In this document: positions 17,644-27,153 of the stretch, in pieces
How the letters are laid out: the number at the start of each line of letters is the position of its first letter
Position numbering within the stretch: the first letter of the stretch is position 1
NCBI RefSeq assembly: GCF_025950235.1
Contig: NZ_JAPDDT010000018.1
Coordinates: 1 to 64,000 of the forward strand
Direction of reading: 5' to 3'
Source of the DNA: Luteolibacter arcticus
GTDB taxonomy: Bacteria; Verrucomicrobiota; Verrucomicrobiia; Verrucomicrobiales; Akkermansiaceae
DNA length: 64,000 bases
Program-made: the position numbers and the translations under genes
Notes under the pieces: generated by a model
Database searches by the model: none
What the model was told of the DNA's origin: nothing
What the model saw: the letters and a program-made list of their open reading frames with translations, nothing else

Positions 17644-18543
17644 ATGCAACGGCAACGACCGACCATCTGGCAGATGCTTCGCCAAACCGGAGACGAGTTC
17701 ATCGAGGACGGCGCTCTCAGCCTGAGCGCTGCACTTGCCTACTACTCGATCTTCTCCATCGCTCCCCTGCTGGTGATCGCGGTCGCGATTGCGGGGACAC
17801 TGGTGGATGCCAATACGGTCAACGAGGAACTCGGCTCCTTTCTCAAACAATCGCTCGGTCCGGGTGCCTTCGCCGTGGAGGAGATGGTGCAGAGCGCCCG
17901 ACGACCGGCCACCAATGCGTGGGTTTCGCTCGGAGGCGTCGCGATGCTGCTATTCGGAGCGAGTGGAGTCTTCGGCCAATTGCAGGAAGCGCTGAATACC
18001 GTATGGGGAGTGAAGCGTCGCGACGGCCGCGGAATCCGGGGATTCATCAAGGACCGCTTCCTGTCTTTCGCCATGGTCCTTGGCACCGGCTTCCTGCTGC
18101 TGGTCTCGATGCTCTTGACGGCATCGCTGGAAGGGGCGGCGAAATATGCGGCGAGCGCGTTTGATACAGCGCCCGCGATCGTGGCCGCGATGGGTACCCT
18201 CGTGACCTTCCTGGTCGTGTGGGGACTGTTTGCCGCGATCTTCAAGGTGCTGCCGGATGCGAGGATACGTTGGCGCGACGTGGTGACCGGCTCGCTGGTG
18301 ACGGCCGCATTGTTCGTTGCCGGAAAGTTCGCCATCTCATGGTATTTGGGCCGCGAGGCCACTGCCTCGGCCTATGGAGCTGCCGGTTCCCTCGCGCTGG
18401 TGTTGCTGTGGGTTTATTACTCATCGATCATTCTGCTCTTCGGCGCGGAATTCACCCAGGTCCGCGCCAATGCTTCCGGACGGACCATTCAGCCGGACAA
18501 AGACGCCGTGGCAGTGGGACCACCCGTCGCGAAGGAAGAGTAA
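17644..18543 (+). CDS. YihY/BrkB-family membrane protein
   Basis: The 299-aa protein is started at ATG 17644; a GTG 18 codons upstream is an alternative. It has about six membrane spans and the family pattern GALSLSAALAYYSIFSIAPL near the N-terminus, then SSVFGQLQ-like GVFGQLQEALNTVWGV and a C-terminal LVLLWVYYSSIILLFGAE. The family is very common, called ribonuclease BN or BrkB in older annotation, but its function is not established. It sits in the envelope and stress cluster. Confidence 0.87.
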   Translation: MQRQRPTIWQMLRQTGDEFIEDGALSLSAALAYYSIFSIAPLLVIAVAIAGTLVDANTVNEELGSFLKQSLGPGAFAVEEMVQSARRPATNAWVSLGGVAMLLFGASGVFGQLQEALNTVWGVKRRDGRGIRGFIKDRFLSFAMVLGTGFLLLVSMLLTASLEGAAKYAASAFDTAPAIVAAMGTLVTFLVVWGLFAAIFKVLPDARIRWRDVVTGSLVTAALFVAGKFAISWYLGREATASAYGAAGSLALVLLWVYYSSIILLFGAEFTQVRANASGRTIQPDKDAVAVGPPVAKEE

Positions 18544-18715
18544 GATCATGGACTCTGAGAAACGACCCGCGGGAAAAATTGGCGCGAGGTCTGCGAAGAA
18601 GATTCCCCCCGGTGCCTAAGCCCAAGGTTCACCGGGCGTGAGAGGCTCGTCATCGGTCACGTGCCTTCCACCCGCATCTCCGACCGGCGAATGAGCTTAC
18701 AAACCCACATGCACA

Positions 18716-18991
18716 ATGAAGACGGAACTTTCAGAACAGCAGACGCAGCAGAAATCCTCCGGCCCACAAGCGACCGATGATCTCACGATCGCCGAAACCC
18801 TGCGCATCTGGAAGGAGGCGCAAGCGGAGAAGGGCGAGGAAGGCTACTCCGACAGCCAGCATCCCGAATTCACTATCCCGGAGGAACGGGCCGTAAAGTT
18901 CATCGAGGAATTCGGCCCTCTGCACCCGGGCGATTACAAGGAGAAGGTCGGCAAGGACTGGCGGGTGGATTTCGTCGCGCTGGCGGATTGA
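18716..18991 (+). CDS. Small acidic protein of unknown function
   Basis: The 91-aa soluble protein is rich in Glu, Gln and Lys (MKTELSEQQTQQ, then IAETLRIWKEAQAEKGEEGY). It ends in a compact FIEEFGPLHPGDYKEKVGKD segment. No family was recognised. The 172 bp upstream contains no other convincing gene, only a possible 23-aa Lys-rich peptide at 18548-18619. Confidence 0.6.
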   Translation: MKTELSEQQTQQKSSGPQATDDLTIAETLRIWKEAQAEKGEEGYSDSQHPEFTIPEERAVKFIEEFGPLHPGDYKEKVGKDWRVDFVALAD

Positions 18992-19113
18992 TCCCACCGT
19001 CCTCGTGCAGGCGGCTTCTGTCCTTCCCGCTCCTGCTCCCGACCCGTTCAGGGACCCAAGGGGGCTGGAGCGGACGTCGGCGTTGCGGCCGTTGGCAAGG
19101 GGATGAACCGGCC

Positions 19114-19464
19114 ATGAAGTTCTTCATTCCAAGCGTGGAGGATCCCGATCAAGCACAGCTACTCCATCAGGTCCTCGCAAATGCGTGCTCGCAGAAATTT
19201 GGGATTTCGGTGACGCCCGCGCGGGTGTTTGCGCTGCGCTACCGCTGCGAGGATCACGAGTACCTCGCCCAGGTGGGCATCCCGCATCCGCCGGGGCCAG
19301 AAGCGCACGAAGTGGTCGCCATCTTTCCCAGCCCTCAGGTCTACCTCATTTGCATGCGGGGCGAAGTGACCGCTTCCTACCGGTGGAGGGTCATCGCCCG
19401 GAATGCGATTTCCGATGCGGAGTACTTCAACGAGATCGATGACCAGATTCCCGAGCCCGAGTAA
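19114..19464 (+). CDS. Small protein of unknown function
   Basis: The 116-aa product is started at ATG 19114 (MKFFIPSVEDPDQA); the upstream in-frame stretch has noncoding composition. An AAGGGG stretch lies about 12 bases upstream. The sequence is soluble alpha/beta with an acidic end (FNEIDDQIPEPE). No motif was recognised. It lies alone between the acidic protein gene and the alpha/beta hydrolase gene. Confidence 0.6.
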   Translation: MKFFIPSVEDPDQAQLLHQVLANACSQKFGISVTPARVFALRYRCEDHEYLAQVGIPHPPGPEAHEVVAIFPSPQVYLICMRGEVTASYRWRVIARNAISDAEYFNEIDDQIPEPE

Positions 19465-19623
19465 GGCCCGCCGTCACGGCCTGCTAGGTTGGTCCACATT
19501 CATCGCGAACGAGGGGAAGCAAAGCGTCTGTCTGCTAGCTCGAAGGCAGAGTCAATTCGCACGTGATCGACCGTAGCGGCGGAGGGTCGCTTTCTTGGCA
19601 CCGCGTCTGCGAAAGCCCCTGCC

Positions 19624-20823
19624 ATGATACCCTCCTTCATCCTGGTGATTTGGCTTTCAGGACTCATCGCTCTGGCCGGCATCGGCGGTGCCGCTTACCT
19701 CTTCCACGATTGGTATCAACGCTCGTGGGGATGGGATGCCGCCGCGGGAGTGTCCGTCTTCGCACCCTCGCTGGGTTGGGACGCTTTGACCGCCGTGCTC
19801 GCAGCGGCGGTGCTGCTCTTGCTCTTCACTTTCGCCGGCCGTCCCATTATCCTGAGCTTGCTCCGCATCGGTCGCACGGGGAGCAATGATATGGATTCCG
19901 ACCCGCGTCCTTCGCCCGTGCCCGAGTCCGTTCATGGCATCGACCGCCCGGATGGCTCGCGTCTACATGTCGAGTGCTACGGAGAGCCGGCAGGCATTCC
20001 ATTGATCGCGACGCACGGTTGGGGGCTCACCGCCGCGGAGTGGAACTATCTGAAGCGCGATGTGCCCCCGGGCTACCGGCTGATCGTCTGGGATCTCCCC
20101 GGCCTTGGCTCCTCCACCGCCCCTTCCGATCGCGATTTCAGCCTGCTGAAACTCGCAGGTCATCTGGGGGCTGTGGTGGAGTTTGCGGCCAAGCCTGCGG
20201 TCCTTGTGGGCCATAGCATCGGGGGAATGATCGTCCTCACCTACATGGCGCTCTTTCCCCACGCCTCGGGTTCCAGCGTCCGGGCTCTCATGCTGGTCCA
20301 CACGACGCCCACCGACCCGGTCAAGACCACCTCCGGCAGCGCGATCCTGCTGCCCTTGGAGGTGCCGCTGCTGAAACCCCTGATGTATCTCACCATCGCC
20401 CTCTCCCCGCTGATCCGCCTGATGAACTGGCTGTCGTACGCCAATGGCACCACCCATCTCATCAACAAGTTCAGCTCCTTCGCCGGCGAAGAAACTTGGC
20501 AGCAAGTGGACTTCGCCGCCCGCTTCAGCCCCCGCGCATCTCCCGCCGTGCTCGCCCGCGGAATGCTCGCGATGATGCGCTACGATGCGTTCGCGGCGCT
20601 GCCCCTCATCAAGGTCCCCACGCTGGTCGTCGCCGGGGATCGCGACTCCACCACCAAGCCCTCTGCCAGCCGCACGCTCCACGAGGGCATTGCGGGTGCT
20701 CGCCTGATCGAATTGTCGCCCGCCAAACACCTCGGCCTCATCGAGCACCACGTCATCTTCAGGCAAGCACTCGCAAGCATTTGCCAGCTTCCGAGGAAAG
20801 CTCCTTTGCCCGCTCTGAGATAG
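19624..20823 (+). CDS. Membrane-anchored alpha/beta hydrolase
   Basis: The 399-aa protein has two N-terminal hydrophobic segments (about 3-25 and 55-72), so it is probably membrane-anchored. An alpha/beta-hydrolase domain follows from about residue 105. It shows the oxyanion motif HGWG, the nucleophile elbow GHSIGG (S198), the acid in VAGDRD (D339 or D341) and a late His (AKHLG, H369). The substrate (ester, lipid or epoxide) is not decidable. It precedes the gene-free stretch and the cardiolipin-synthase-like gene in a cluster of envelope genes. Confidence 0.82.
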   Translation: MIPSFILVIWLSGLIALAGIGGAAYLFHDWYQRSWGWDAAAGVSVFAPSLGWDALTAVLAAAVLLLLFTFAGRPIILSLLRIGRTGSNDMDSDPRPSPVPESVHGIDRPDGSRLHVECYGEPAGIPLIATHGWGLTAAEWNYLKRDVPPGYRLIVWDLPGLGSSTAPSDRDFSLLKLAGHLGAVVEFAAKPAVLVGHSIGGMIVLTYMALFPHASGSSVRALMLVHTTPTDPVKTTSGSAILLPLEVPLLKPLMYLTIALSPLIRLMNWLSYANGTTHLINKFSSFAGEETWQQVDFAARFSPRASPAVLARGMLAMMRYDAFAALPLIKVPTLVVAGDRDSTTKPSASRTLHEGIAGARLIELSPAKHLGLIEHHVIFRQALASICQLPRKAPLPALR

Positions 20824-21398
20824 AGACTCACGGAGCTGCCGACGCTAGAGCGGATCTGCCCACGGAGATGGCCGCGGCACTTGCCGGGTCGGTGCTAGAC
20901 GTGCGAGTTCGATTGCTTTCGATCGAGCGACTGAGAATCACTGCTGCAATACGAGAGGCAAGGATGCCTCGACATCCGTTGGCAAGTGGGCCTTTGATTT
21001 TCCCGATGGCATCCTTCGAAAATCTCCTTATGCACGCCGCTTGCGTGCTAGAGGACGAGGTGCAATTTTGCCGCGTCATGAGCAGATCTGGCGCTCACTG
21101 TAGCCGGGGTGATCCCAAATAAGCCGCGGCTCCAGCAGAGGGCTGGGCACTCACCCATGTGGTGAGTGCCCCTCTCAAAACTCAGAACAGGTGTCTATAG
21201 CACGAGACAACGATCCTCAGTAGTCCGGCCGTCCGGCAGACGCATGACCTACCCTCCATGGCTGCGAGCGGAAGCGCCGTCACGATCACCACTTGAGCCC
21301 CAGGAGCTCTACAGGATGGCACGGGCGCTCTACCGTTCCATGCACCGCCGTCCAAAATTTTCAGTAGCGCTCGCGAAAAAGCTGGCGGATCTGGAGCC
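20824..21398. other. Intergenic stretch without a convincing gene
   Basis: About 575 bp. A plus-strand frame at 20868-21122 (84 aa, starting MAAALAGSVLDV) is possible but lacks a usable ribosome site and any recognised motif. Other short frames are composition artefacts. The only clear structure is the hairpin at 21145-21171. The word CCAAAATTTTC at about 21355 resembles the end of the direct repeat near 23.67 and 27.31 kb. Confidence 0.45.
21145..21171 (+). terminator. Perfect 11-bp hairpin, possible terminator
   Basis: GGGCACTCACC and GGTGAGTGCCC pair perfectly around CATGT. There is no long T-run (CTCTC follows), so it may be a weak terminator or an RNA-stabilising stem downstream of the hydrolase gene. 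Confidence 0.45.
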
Positions 21399-22673
21399 GT
21401 GCAAATCAGCCGAGAGAAACTGGCGACCATTGGCCTGACCGCTGGAGTCTCCGCCCTCCTCACGGTGTTTATCCGGAATTTTATTTCGGGAGAAAAGAAG
21501 ATCAAACATCGGATAGCTCAGCGCTACGGAATCGCCGACCCGCAATTTGAACGGGCGATGAGCCAGTTGCTTGGGCCTCCCATCATCGGCGGCAATCAGG
21601 TGGTTCCTCTTCAAAACGGGAGGCAAATCTTCCCCGCAATGTTGGACGCGATCGACAAAGCAGAGCGAACGATCACCTTCGAGACATTCATCTACTGGTC
21701 AGGTGAGGTCGCCGATCGCTTCGCCGATCTTCTCGCCGCCAAGGCGAAAGCGGGGATCAAGGTTCATGTCTTGATTGATGCAGTCGGCTGCAACTGTGTA
21801 AACGGGCAGGCCATCCGCAAAATGGTGGATGCCGGAGTGGAATTGGAGCTCTATCACATGACCAGCTTCGCCCGGGTCAACCACCGGACTCACCGCAAGC
21901 TGCTGGTGGTAGATGGCAAGGTGGGTTTTACCGGCGGTGTCGGAATTGCGGACCATTGGGATGGCGACGCTACCGACCCGGACCACTTCCGCGACACCCA
22001 GTATCGCGTCGAGGGGCCCGTCGTCGCGCAGATGCAGGCGGCGTTCCTCGACAACTGGATGAAAACGCGTGCTGTCGTCCTTCACGGCGAATCCTATTTT
22101 CCCGCCCTCCAGGATGCGGGGAACCTGCATTGCCAGATGTTCAAAAGCTCCCCGATGGAGGGCAGCGAAAGCGCGCGGCTCATGTATCTCCTCTCGATCG
22201 CCGCGGCGGAGCGGAGCATCCAGATCGGCAATGCCTACTTCCTTCCTGACGACCTAACAACCCAGACGCTTCTCGAAAGCGTGGAACGAGGCGTGAAGGT
22301 CGATGTCTTGCTTCCTGGGCGGACGATCGACTCACCGACGGAACGCGTCGCATCCCGGCATCGGTTGCGTCGACTGCTGGAGGGTGGCGTGCGGGTCCAC
22401 GAGTATCAGCCCACCATGTATCACTGCAAATGCATGATGATCGACGAGCACTGGACATCGGTCGGCTCAGCGAACTTCGACAACCGCTCTTTTCGCATCA
22501 ATGACGAAGCGAATCTGAATGTGATCGATCCGGAGTTCACCGCTCAAGAGGTTGAGGTCTTCAAACGAGATCTCCAACAAGCGAGGGAGTTCACCATCCA
22601 AGATTGGCACCAGCGCTCAACCACCGAGAAAATCGCCGGCAGTGCTGCCGCGCTCCTTCGATCCCAGTTGTAG
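21399..22673 (+). CDS. Cardiolipin-synthase-like phospholipase D family protein
   Basis: The 424-aa protein uses a GTG start preceded by TGGAG. One N-terminal hydrophobic segment (about 8-26) is followed by two HKD motifs: HRKLLVVD (H165, K167, D172) and HCKCMMID (H342, K344, D349). This is the two-domain phospholipase D fold of cardiolipin synthases, which join phosphatidylglycerol or transfer phosphatidyl groups at the membrane. The length fits ClsB-type enzymes. Other phosphodiester activities cannot be excluded. It stands alone in the envelope cluster. Confidence 0.85.
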   Translation: MQISREKLATIGLTAGVSALLTVFIRNFISGEKKIKHRIAQRYGIADPQFERAMSQLLGPPIIGGNQVVPLQNGRQIFPAMLDAIDKAERTITFETFIYWSGEVADRFADLLAAKAKAGIKVHVLIDAVGCNCVNGQAIRKMVDAGVELELYHMTSFARVNHRTHRKLLVVDGKVGFTGGVGIADHWDGDATDPDHFRDTQYRVEGPVVAQMQAAFLDNWMKTRAVVLHGESYFPALQDAGNLHCQMFKSSPMEGSESARLMYLLSIAAAERSIQIGNAYFLPDDLTTQTLLESVERGVKVDVLLPGRTIDSPTERVASRHRLRRLLEGGVRVHEYQPTMYHCKCMMIDEHWTSVGSANFDNRSFRINDEANLNVIDPEFTAQEVEVFKRDLQQAREFTIQDWHQRSTTEKIAGSAAALLRSQL

Positions 22674-22810
22674 CCTGTCAGGGTCACGATCCGGTTCGGC
22701 GTTCGCTTGGTGCCATCTGACTCCTGTTGCCCGGTCAGAGAGTCAGGCCGCTTTCCCGATCGGCTTGCCTTGGTCTTTCTACTTGGTTCTTCCCGGAATC
22801 GGCACCCACC

Positions 22811-23470
22811 ATGACCGCGATGATGAAGCGGTCGCGAATCCTCATGCTGTGTTGGCTCCTGCTTGCCATCATGGGGATTCCAGCAGCTTGGAAACTCGTC
22901 AGCGCTGGCGACGGCAAAAGCAAGGCTGCTGCGGACTCCCTCGCCGAGGCCGCCTCATCTCCTGCCGCTTCATCCGCCGCAAACGGCAGTCCGGACAAGA
23001 GCAGCCGCGCAGCCGTCGATTTCGCGGCCAAGGCGAAGTCCATGCTCGAACTCCGCCCCGGCGAACTCGGGATCCTGCCGATCCCCGCGGACTTTCTCGG
23101 CGATTTGCCAGACGGCCCGGCCCCTCTCCAAAGTGGGCCACAGCTCAGGGGCATGATTCACAAGGCGCAGGCCCAAAAATACCTCGAAAGAGCCCTACGC
23201 GAAGATACCCCCGTCCAGGTAAAGGTCGGAGCAGCAGGCGATGGCCTCGGCTGGAAAGACCAGAAGCTCGATCTCACCGCCCGGTTGAACAATCCCGACG
23301 TGGCCTTTCCGGAACTTTTCGTCGAAACCTCTGCGGAGGGCGTGAGCACGAAGATCTCCATGCAAGTTTCCTGCGGGACCTGCGCCGTGGTCAGTTATCC
23401 CTCGGGGGAATCGGTCTTGATCGTGGTCGGCGGGGGATTCCCCGTGGGAGGGCTGACCCGCGAGAAATGA
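22811..23470 (+). CDS. Membrane-anchored or exported protein of unknown function
   Basis: The 219-aa product is started at ATG 22811 (MTAMMKRSRILMLC); ATGs at 22820 and 22823 are close alternatives. It has an N-terminal signal or anchor helix (about 10-30) and an Ala/Ser-rich linker (about 35-75). A globular C-terminal half contains a CGTC pair (VSCGTCAVVSYP) that might be redox-active or bind metal. No family was recognised. It is the last gene before the duplicated protease fragment and the nuclease cassette. Confidence 0.6.
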   Translation: MTAMMKRSRILMLCWLLLAIMGIPAAWKLVSAGDGKSKAAADSLAEAASSPAASSAANGSPDKSSRAAVDFAAKAKSMLELRPGELGILPIPADFLGDLPDGPAPLQSGPQLRGMIHKAQAQKYLERALREDTPVQVKVGAAGDGLGWKDQKLDLTARLNNPDVAFPELFVETSAEGVSTKISMQVSCGTCAVVSYPSGESVLIVVGGGFPVGGLTREK

Positions 23471-23545
23471 CACTGGAAAGCGCTCCCTGGACAGCAAGAG
23501 CTGCTCCACCCGCCCGCGGAGAGCGCGGACCACGATGCCTCGCTT

Positions 23546-23675
23546 TGTCAGACGCGGCCGGCCGGGGTGCCGGCAGCCTGGTGCGGCATCGCGGTGCTTT
23601 TGCCCCTCTTCGCGCTGCTGGTGGCGAGGGTGCGCCGGACGGGAAAGCTCCGGGCCGTTCCAAAATTTTCGCCGA
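23546..23675 (+). pseudogene. Relic of the 5' end of an M50 protease gene (left direct repeat)
   Basis: 23561-23675 matches 27196-27310 at 104 of 115 positions by direct alignment, with the last 27 bases identical. Translated, it gives AAWCGIAVLLPLFALLVA and then GKLRAVPKFSP, against AAWLGIAVLLPLFVLLVA and GKVRAVPKFSP near the start of the M50 protease at 27154. The rest of the gene is missing. The reading frame happens to stay open into the HNH gene, but those residues are not part of that protein. It marks either the left end of an insertion or the remnant of a tandem protease copy. Confidence 0.75.
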
Positions 23676-23896
23676 CTCGCGCAGCGGAGCCGGCATCGTC
23701 GAACAAATCTCGGCCACAATCCCGCCACCCCGACCACCTAGTTCTGCTAGAGCCTCACGGTTTTGTTCGACCTTCTGGCCAGTTCAGGGCACCCAATCGG
23801 AGGCACGAACGTCGAGGTCATTGCATTCTACAGCGGCCCGTTCAATCTCCGCCAACGACGCGAGCGCCGGCAGGTTCAAGGTCTACCATCCCCCTT

Positions 23897-25141
23897 ATGA
23901 ATTGGAAAAATTACCAAGCATACCAAGCCTTTGATGAGTTCTTAAACAGTGTTGTCGTCGAGCGTCGGAGCCATATCACCGTCGGCAAGGAGCCGCTCGA
24001 TTTCGCCTCCGCCTTCGACGAAATCAAAGCGCGCTTCGTGGAAGCGTTCGATGCATCCAATTCGACTTTCGATGACAAGGCGCGGCGACAATTCCAAGGA
24101 GCGGCCGACAACACGAAAAGAGTCTTCGCCAATCTAGAATACCTCTGGTGCATGCCGGTGGGGAACGTCCGAGGCGATACGAAGCGCGAATATGCACTAC
24201 GCTGGTTCAGCGATCACGAGATTGTGTCAGGAGAGAAATACTTCTTCAGTGACGAACACGGCATCGCGAATCCGGGAATGTGGCACCTCACGAACAAGTA
24301 TTTCGAGATGCTTTCCATCTCCCGGATTCTCAAAACCTTGGTGGATGACGGTGCGGTCAAAACGATCGCGGATTCGAAGAGCAAGATCGAGGCTCTCGCC
24401 CACGAAGGGATCTACGGCACGCCGGACTCCGGGGCCGATTTCTACACGACCCTGAAATGCAGCAGCTATCACATGCTGCTGCATCTTGCGAATCCGGATC
24501 GCTTCGAAGCGATTGTTTCTGAAAACAACAAAGCGCGGATCGTTTCGGTTTTCTCCCATGTCATCGCGGATGAAGTCATCCCGGATCGGGAAAGGCAGAT
24601 CCAACGGATCCGCGAGAAGCTCTATGACACCTACGGGGTTTCAGCGAGTTCAGACGAGAAGCGCCGCTGGTTTTTTTATCTGTTGGATGTCAAACCCCTG
24701 TGGGTTGGGAAAATCACAAAGAAGTCGCAGCGGGCAGCTTCTGTCATGGCCGAGGTGTGGGAGGAGGAGATGGCCGAAGAATTGGAAGGAGATAAGAAAG
24801 ATTTCTCCGGATACCGGCTCTGCCGAAGCGGCAAGCTGGTTCACAAGGCGAAGGTGCGGGATCGTTTCTCCTGTGTCGCTTGCGGATTCCACCACGAAGG
24901 ACAGGTCGTTCAGGTCCATCACCTAGATCCCTTGAGCGAACGACGCCATCCCAAGATGACCTCGCTGAGCGACCTGATCACGCTCTGCCCGAATTGCCAC
25001 TACATCGCGCACCATCTTCTCAGGAAGGCCGCTCTCCAGAAGTCCGACCGGTTCAAAAAGAGAGAGGAATTGGTTCCCGAGCTGACTAGGGTCTGGAATC
25101 GACGGAATCAAAGTCTTATCAAAGCGGGAGGAACCCGCTAG
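23897..25141 (+). CDS. HNH endonuclease-domain protein, first gene of a putative defence operon
   Basis: The start is set at ATG 23897 (MNWKNYQAYQAF), giving 414 aa; the longer frame upstream reads through a duplicated protease fragment. The N-terminal 310 residues are helical and not recognised. The C-terminus is a zinc-knuckle HNH (His-Me finger) nuclease: CVAC (C326, C329), VHHLDP (H341, H342, D344) and CPNCH (C364, C367, H368). The layout recalls McrA-like restriction nucleases, which cut foreign DNA. The ATPase gene starts 11 bp downstream, so the two are surely co-transcribed. Third-codon GC looks lower than in flanking genes, suggesting recent transfer. Confidence 0.82.
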   Translation: MNWKNYQAYQAFDEFLNSVVVERRSHITVGKEPLDFASAFDEIKARFVEAFDASNSTFDDKARRQFQGAADNTKRVFANLEYLWCMPVGNVRGDTKREYALRWFSDHEIVSGEKYFFSDEHGIANPGMWHLTNKYFEMLSISRILKTLVDDGAVKTIADSKSKIEALAHEGIYGTPDSGADFYTTLKCSSYHMLLHLANPDRFEAIVSENNKARIVSVFSHVIADEVIPDRERQIQRIREKLYDTYGVSASSDEKRRWFFYLLDVKPLWVGKITKKSQRAASVMAEVWEEEMAEELEGDKKDFSGYRLCRSGKLVHKAKVRDRFSCVACGFHHEGQVVQVHHLDPLSERRHPKMTSLSDLITLCPNCHYIAHHLLRKAALQKSDRFKKREELVPELTRVWNRRNQSLIKAGGTR

Positions 25142-25152
25142 ATCATCACCAG

Positions 25153-26370
25153 ATGCTCATCCGCCACATCAAGGTTTCCGGTTTGCTGTCCTTCGGCCCG
25201 AAGGGCATCGACCTGTCTATGCGCCCACTGAACGTGCTGATCGGGCCGAACGGCAGCGGGAAAAGCAATTTTCTTGAGGTGTTGAATCTCATCCGGGAAT
25301 CCGTTTCGCCGCTTCGCTCTTTTTCCGGCCCGGTGAGTGAAAGCGGGGGAGCGGATGAGTGGATGTGGAAGGGCGACTGGGGACTAGACGACTCACCTCC
25401 ACCGGCATCGCTTTCCTGGGTGGTGTCCGGCCCCGGTGAGAAGTTTGATCCCGACCAAGGAGGAGGTGTCCACCACTCGGTTCAGTTTTACTCGTATCAG
25501 AATGAGTTGAAGCTGGCCGATGAGCGCATAGAGATGGCACTTCCCTCCCGAGGCCGTAAGGATCCGTGGTGGTTCTATCACATGAACCGAAACGGAAAGC
25601 CTTTAGTAGCTCACCTGCAAGACAGCACCGAGGAGGTCACTCGGATTCCTCATGACAAGCTTGTTCCGGGAGCCTCGATTCTTACCCAAGTCCGTTCACC
25701 GAACCGATACGAGGTCTTTCGATACCTAGAGGAGCAGTACTCAAGCATCCAACTTTACCGGGATTGGAGCTTCGGACCGCATGCCCAGATCAGGAAGCCT
25801 AACATGCCGGATGATCGGGCGGACTCGCTGGGCCGGGCCGGGCTGAACCTCGCGGCCGTGGCAGCCAGCATGAGCAGCCGGGTCAAGAAGCAGGTAGTCA
25901 CTGGGATGCAGATCCTTTACCCAGATGTCCGTGATGTCCGCGTTCGTCCGGCACCGGGCGGCACGCTGAAACTCTATCTTGAGGAAGGTGACGAGATGGA
26001 GATCCCAGCCAGCCGCCTTTCCGACGGGACGCTTCGCTATTTGGCCCTACTGCTCATCCTCCTCAATCCCAAGCCCGCTCCATTGATTGTGATCGAAGAA
26101 CCGGAGTTGGGGCTCCACCCTGACGTGATTCCGGCGGTGGCGAAGCTGCTGATTGACGCTTCGCAACGCACGCAACTCGTGGTGACGACCCATTCCCGGA
26201 TGCTGATCGACGCGCTCGGTGACGATCCAGAATGCGTGGTCGTTTGCGAGAAGCAGGAGGGGGAATCGATCTTTGAGCGTCTGGACCGCAAGCAGATGGC
26301 AGCTTGGCTGGAGAAGTATTCCTTGGGGGATTTGTGGAGCAAAGGTGAGATCGGAGGGAACCGCTGGTGA
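25153..26370 (+). CDS. AAA-family (SMC/OLD-like) ATPase of the putative defence operon
   Basis: The 405-aa protein has an ABC/SMC-type ATPase domain: Walker A GPNGSGKS (31-38), signature-like LSDGT (289-293), Walker B LIVIEEPELGLHPD (E315, E316) and an H-loop THSRML (H347). The middle (about 90-230) is an insert of unknown fold. This AAA_21/AAA_15 type is the ATPase half of OLD, Gabija and PARIS-like defence systems. It senses or regulates a partner nuclease. Its stop overlaps the start of the DUF4276 gene by 4 bases, so the two products probably act together. Confidence 0.87.
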   Translation: MLIRHIKVSGLLSFGPKGIDLSMRPLNVLIGPNGSGKSNFLEVLNLIRESVSPLRSFSGPVSESGGADEWMWKGDWGLDDSPPPASLSWVVSGPGEKFDPDQGGGVHHSVQFYSYQNELKLADERIEMALPSRGRKDPWWFYHMNRNGKPLVAHLQDSTEEVTRIPHDKLVPGASILTQVRSPNRYEVFRYLEEQYSSIQLYRDWSFGPHAQIRKPNMPDDRADSLGRAGLNLAAVAASMSSRVKKQVVTGMQILYPDVRDVRVRPAPGGTLKLYLEEGDEMEIPASRLSDGTLRYLALLLILLNPKPAPLIVIEEPELGLHPDVIPAVAKLLIDASQRTQLVVTTHSRMLIDALGDDPECVVVCEKQEGESIFERLDRKQMAAWLEKYSLGDLWSKGEIGGNRW

Positions 26371-26966
26371 AGATCAAACTCTACATCGAAGGCGGCGGCA
26401 ACTCGCAGCTCCAAGACACCCAGTTCCGCGAGGGCTGGCGAAAATTTTTCGAGAACGCCGGCTTGAAAACGAAGATGCCGGCAACGTTTCGGGGCGGCGG
26501 CAGGGATCAGACTTTCGACGACTACAAAACCGCTGTGAAGAACAGAAAGCCCGACGTTTTGCCCCTGCTCTTGGTCGATAGCGAGGATCTCGTGGCGGCA
26601 GGTGAAACCGAGTGGGATCATCTGAAATCCCGAGATGATTGGGAGCGCCCTGAGAAGGCCGGCGGGAATGACGCCTATCTGATGGTGACCTGCATGGAGA
26701 CATGGTTTCTCGCCGATCGGGAGGCCTTGAAGAAGTTTTTCCACGACTGCTGGCGAGACAATGCGGTCCCGAAATGGGCCGATCTGGAGAGCGTTCCCAA
26801 GGTCAGGGTATTCGAGGCCTTGGCAAAGGCAACGGCTGGCTGTGGCGAGAAAGGCTATGCCAAGGGCAAGCGTTCCTTTGAGATTCTCAAGGTGATCGAT
26901 CCAGCCGAAGTCGAGGCGAAGTGTCCCGGAGCGAAGCGCCTGCTCGACCGGCTCCGCAACCCGTGA
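26367..26966 (+). CDS. DUF4276-family, Toprim-like partner of the ATPase
   Basis: The 199-aa protein starts at a GTG that overlaps the ATPase stop (GTGA), a sign of translational coupling. The N-terminus YIEGGGNS (E8) and a later LLLVDSED (D71, E73, D74) have the spacing of the Toprim glutamate and DxD metal motifs, although the usual Asp after EGGG is Asn here. DUF4276 genes are commonly paired with AAA ATPases. The pair resembles a split OLD nuclease, or PARIS, where the Toprim partner (AriB) is the toxic effector. That role is inferred. Confidence 0.78.
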   Translation: MKIKLYIEGGGNSQLQDTQFREGWRKFFENAGLKTKMPATFRGGGRDQTFDDYKTAVKNRKPDVLPLLLVDSEDLVAAGETEWDHLKSRDDWERPEKAGGNDAYLMVTCMETWFLADREALKKFFHDCWRDNAVPKWADLESVPKVRVFEALAKATAGCGEKGYAKGKRSFEILKVIDPAEVEAKCPGAKRLLDRLRNP

Positions 26967-27153
26967 AACCCTTCACAAGCGAACGAGGTTGGGCTTGAAC
27001 CTTGGTTAGACACGCAGGCCGCATAACCGATCGGGTGGTGCATTGGCTCAAGAGCTTCAATGATCCTTTCCCCCAAAGATTCGGGAGTGCCTGATGATCA
27101 GGAGATCCTGATTAAGGATTGAAGAATTTTAAAATTTTCCATATATCCGGGGC

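Noticed and set aside
20868-21122. 84-residue protein gene after the alpha/beta hydrolase
   Set aside because: A purine stretch sits directly against the start codon with no spacing, and no recognised motif or neighbour support was found; left as unproven.
23567-23896. First 110 codons of the long open frame ending at 25141 as part of the HNH protein
   Set aside because: They contain a relic of the M50 protease start followed by low-complexity basic sequence; the recognisable HNH-protein start is ATG 23897.
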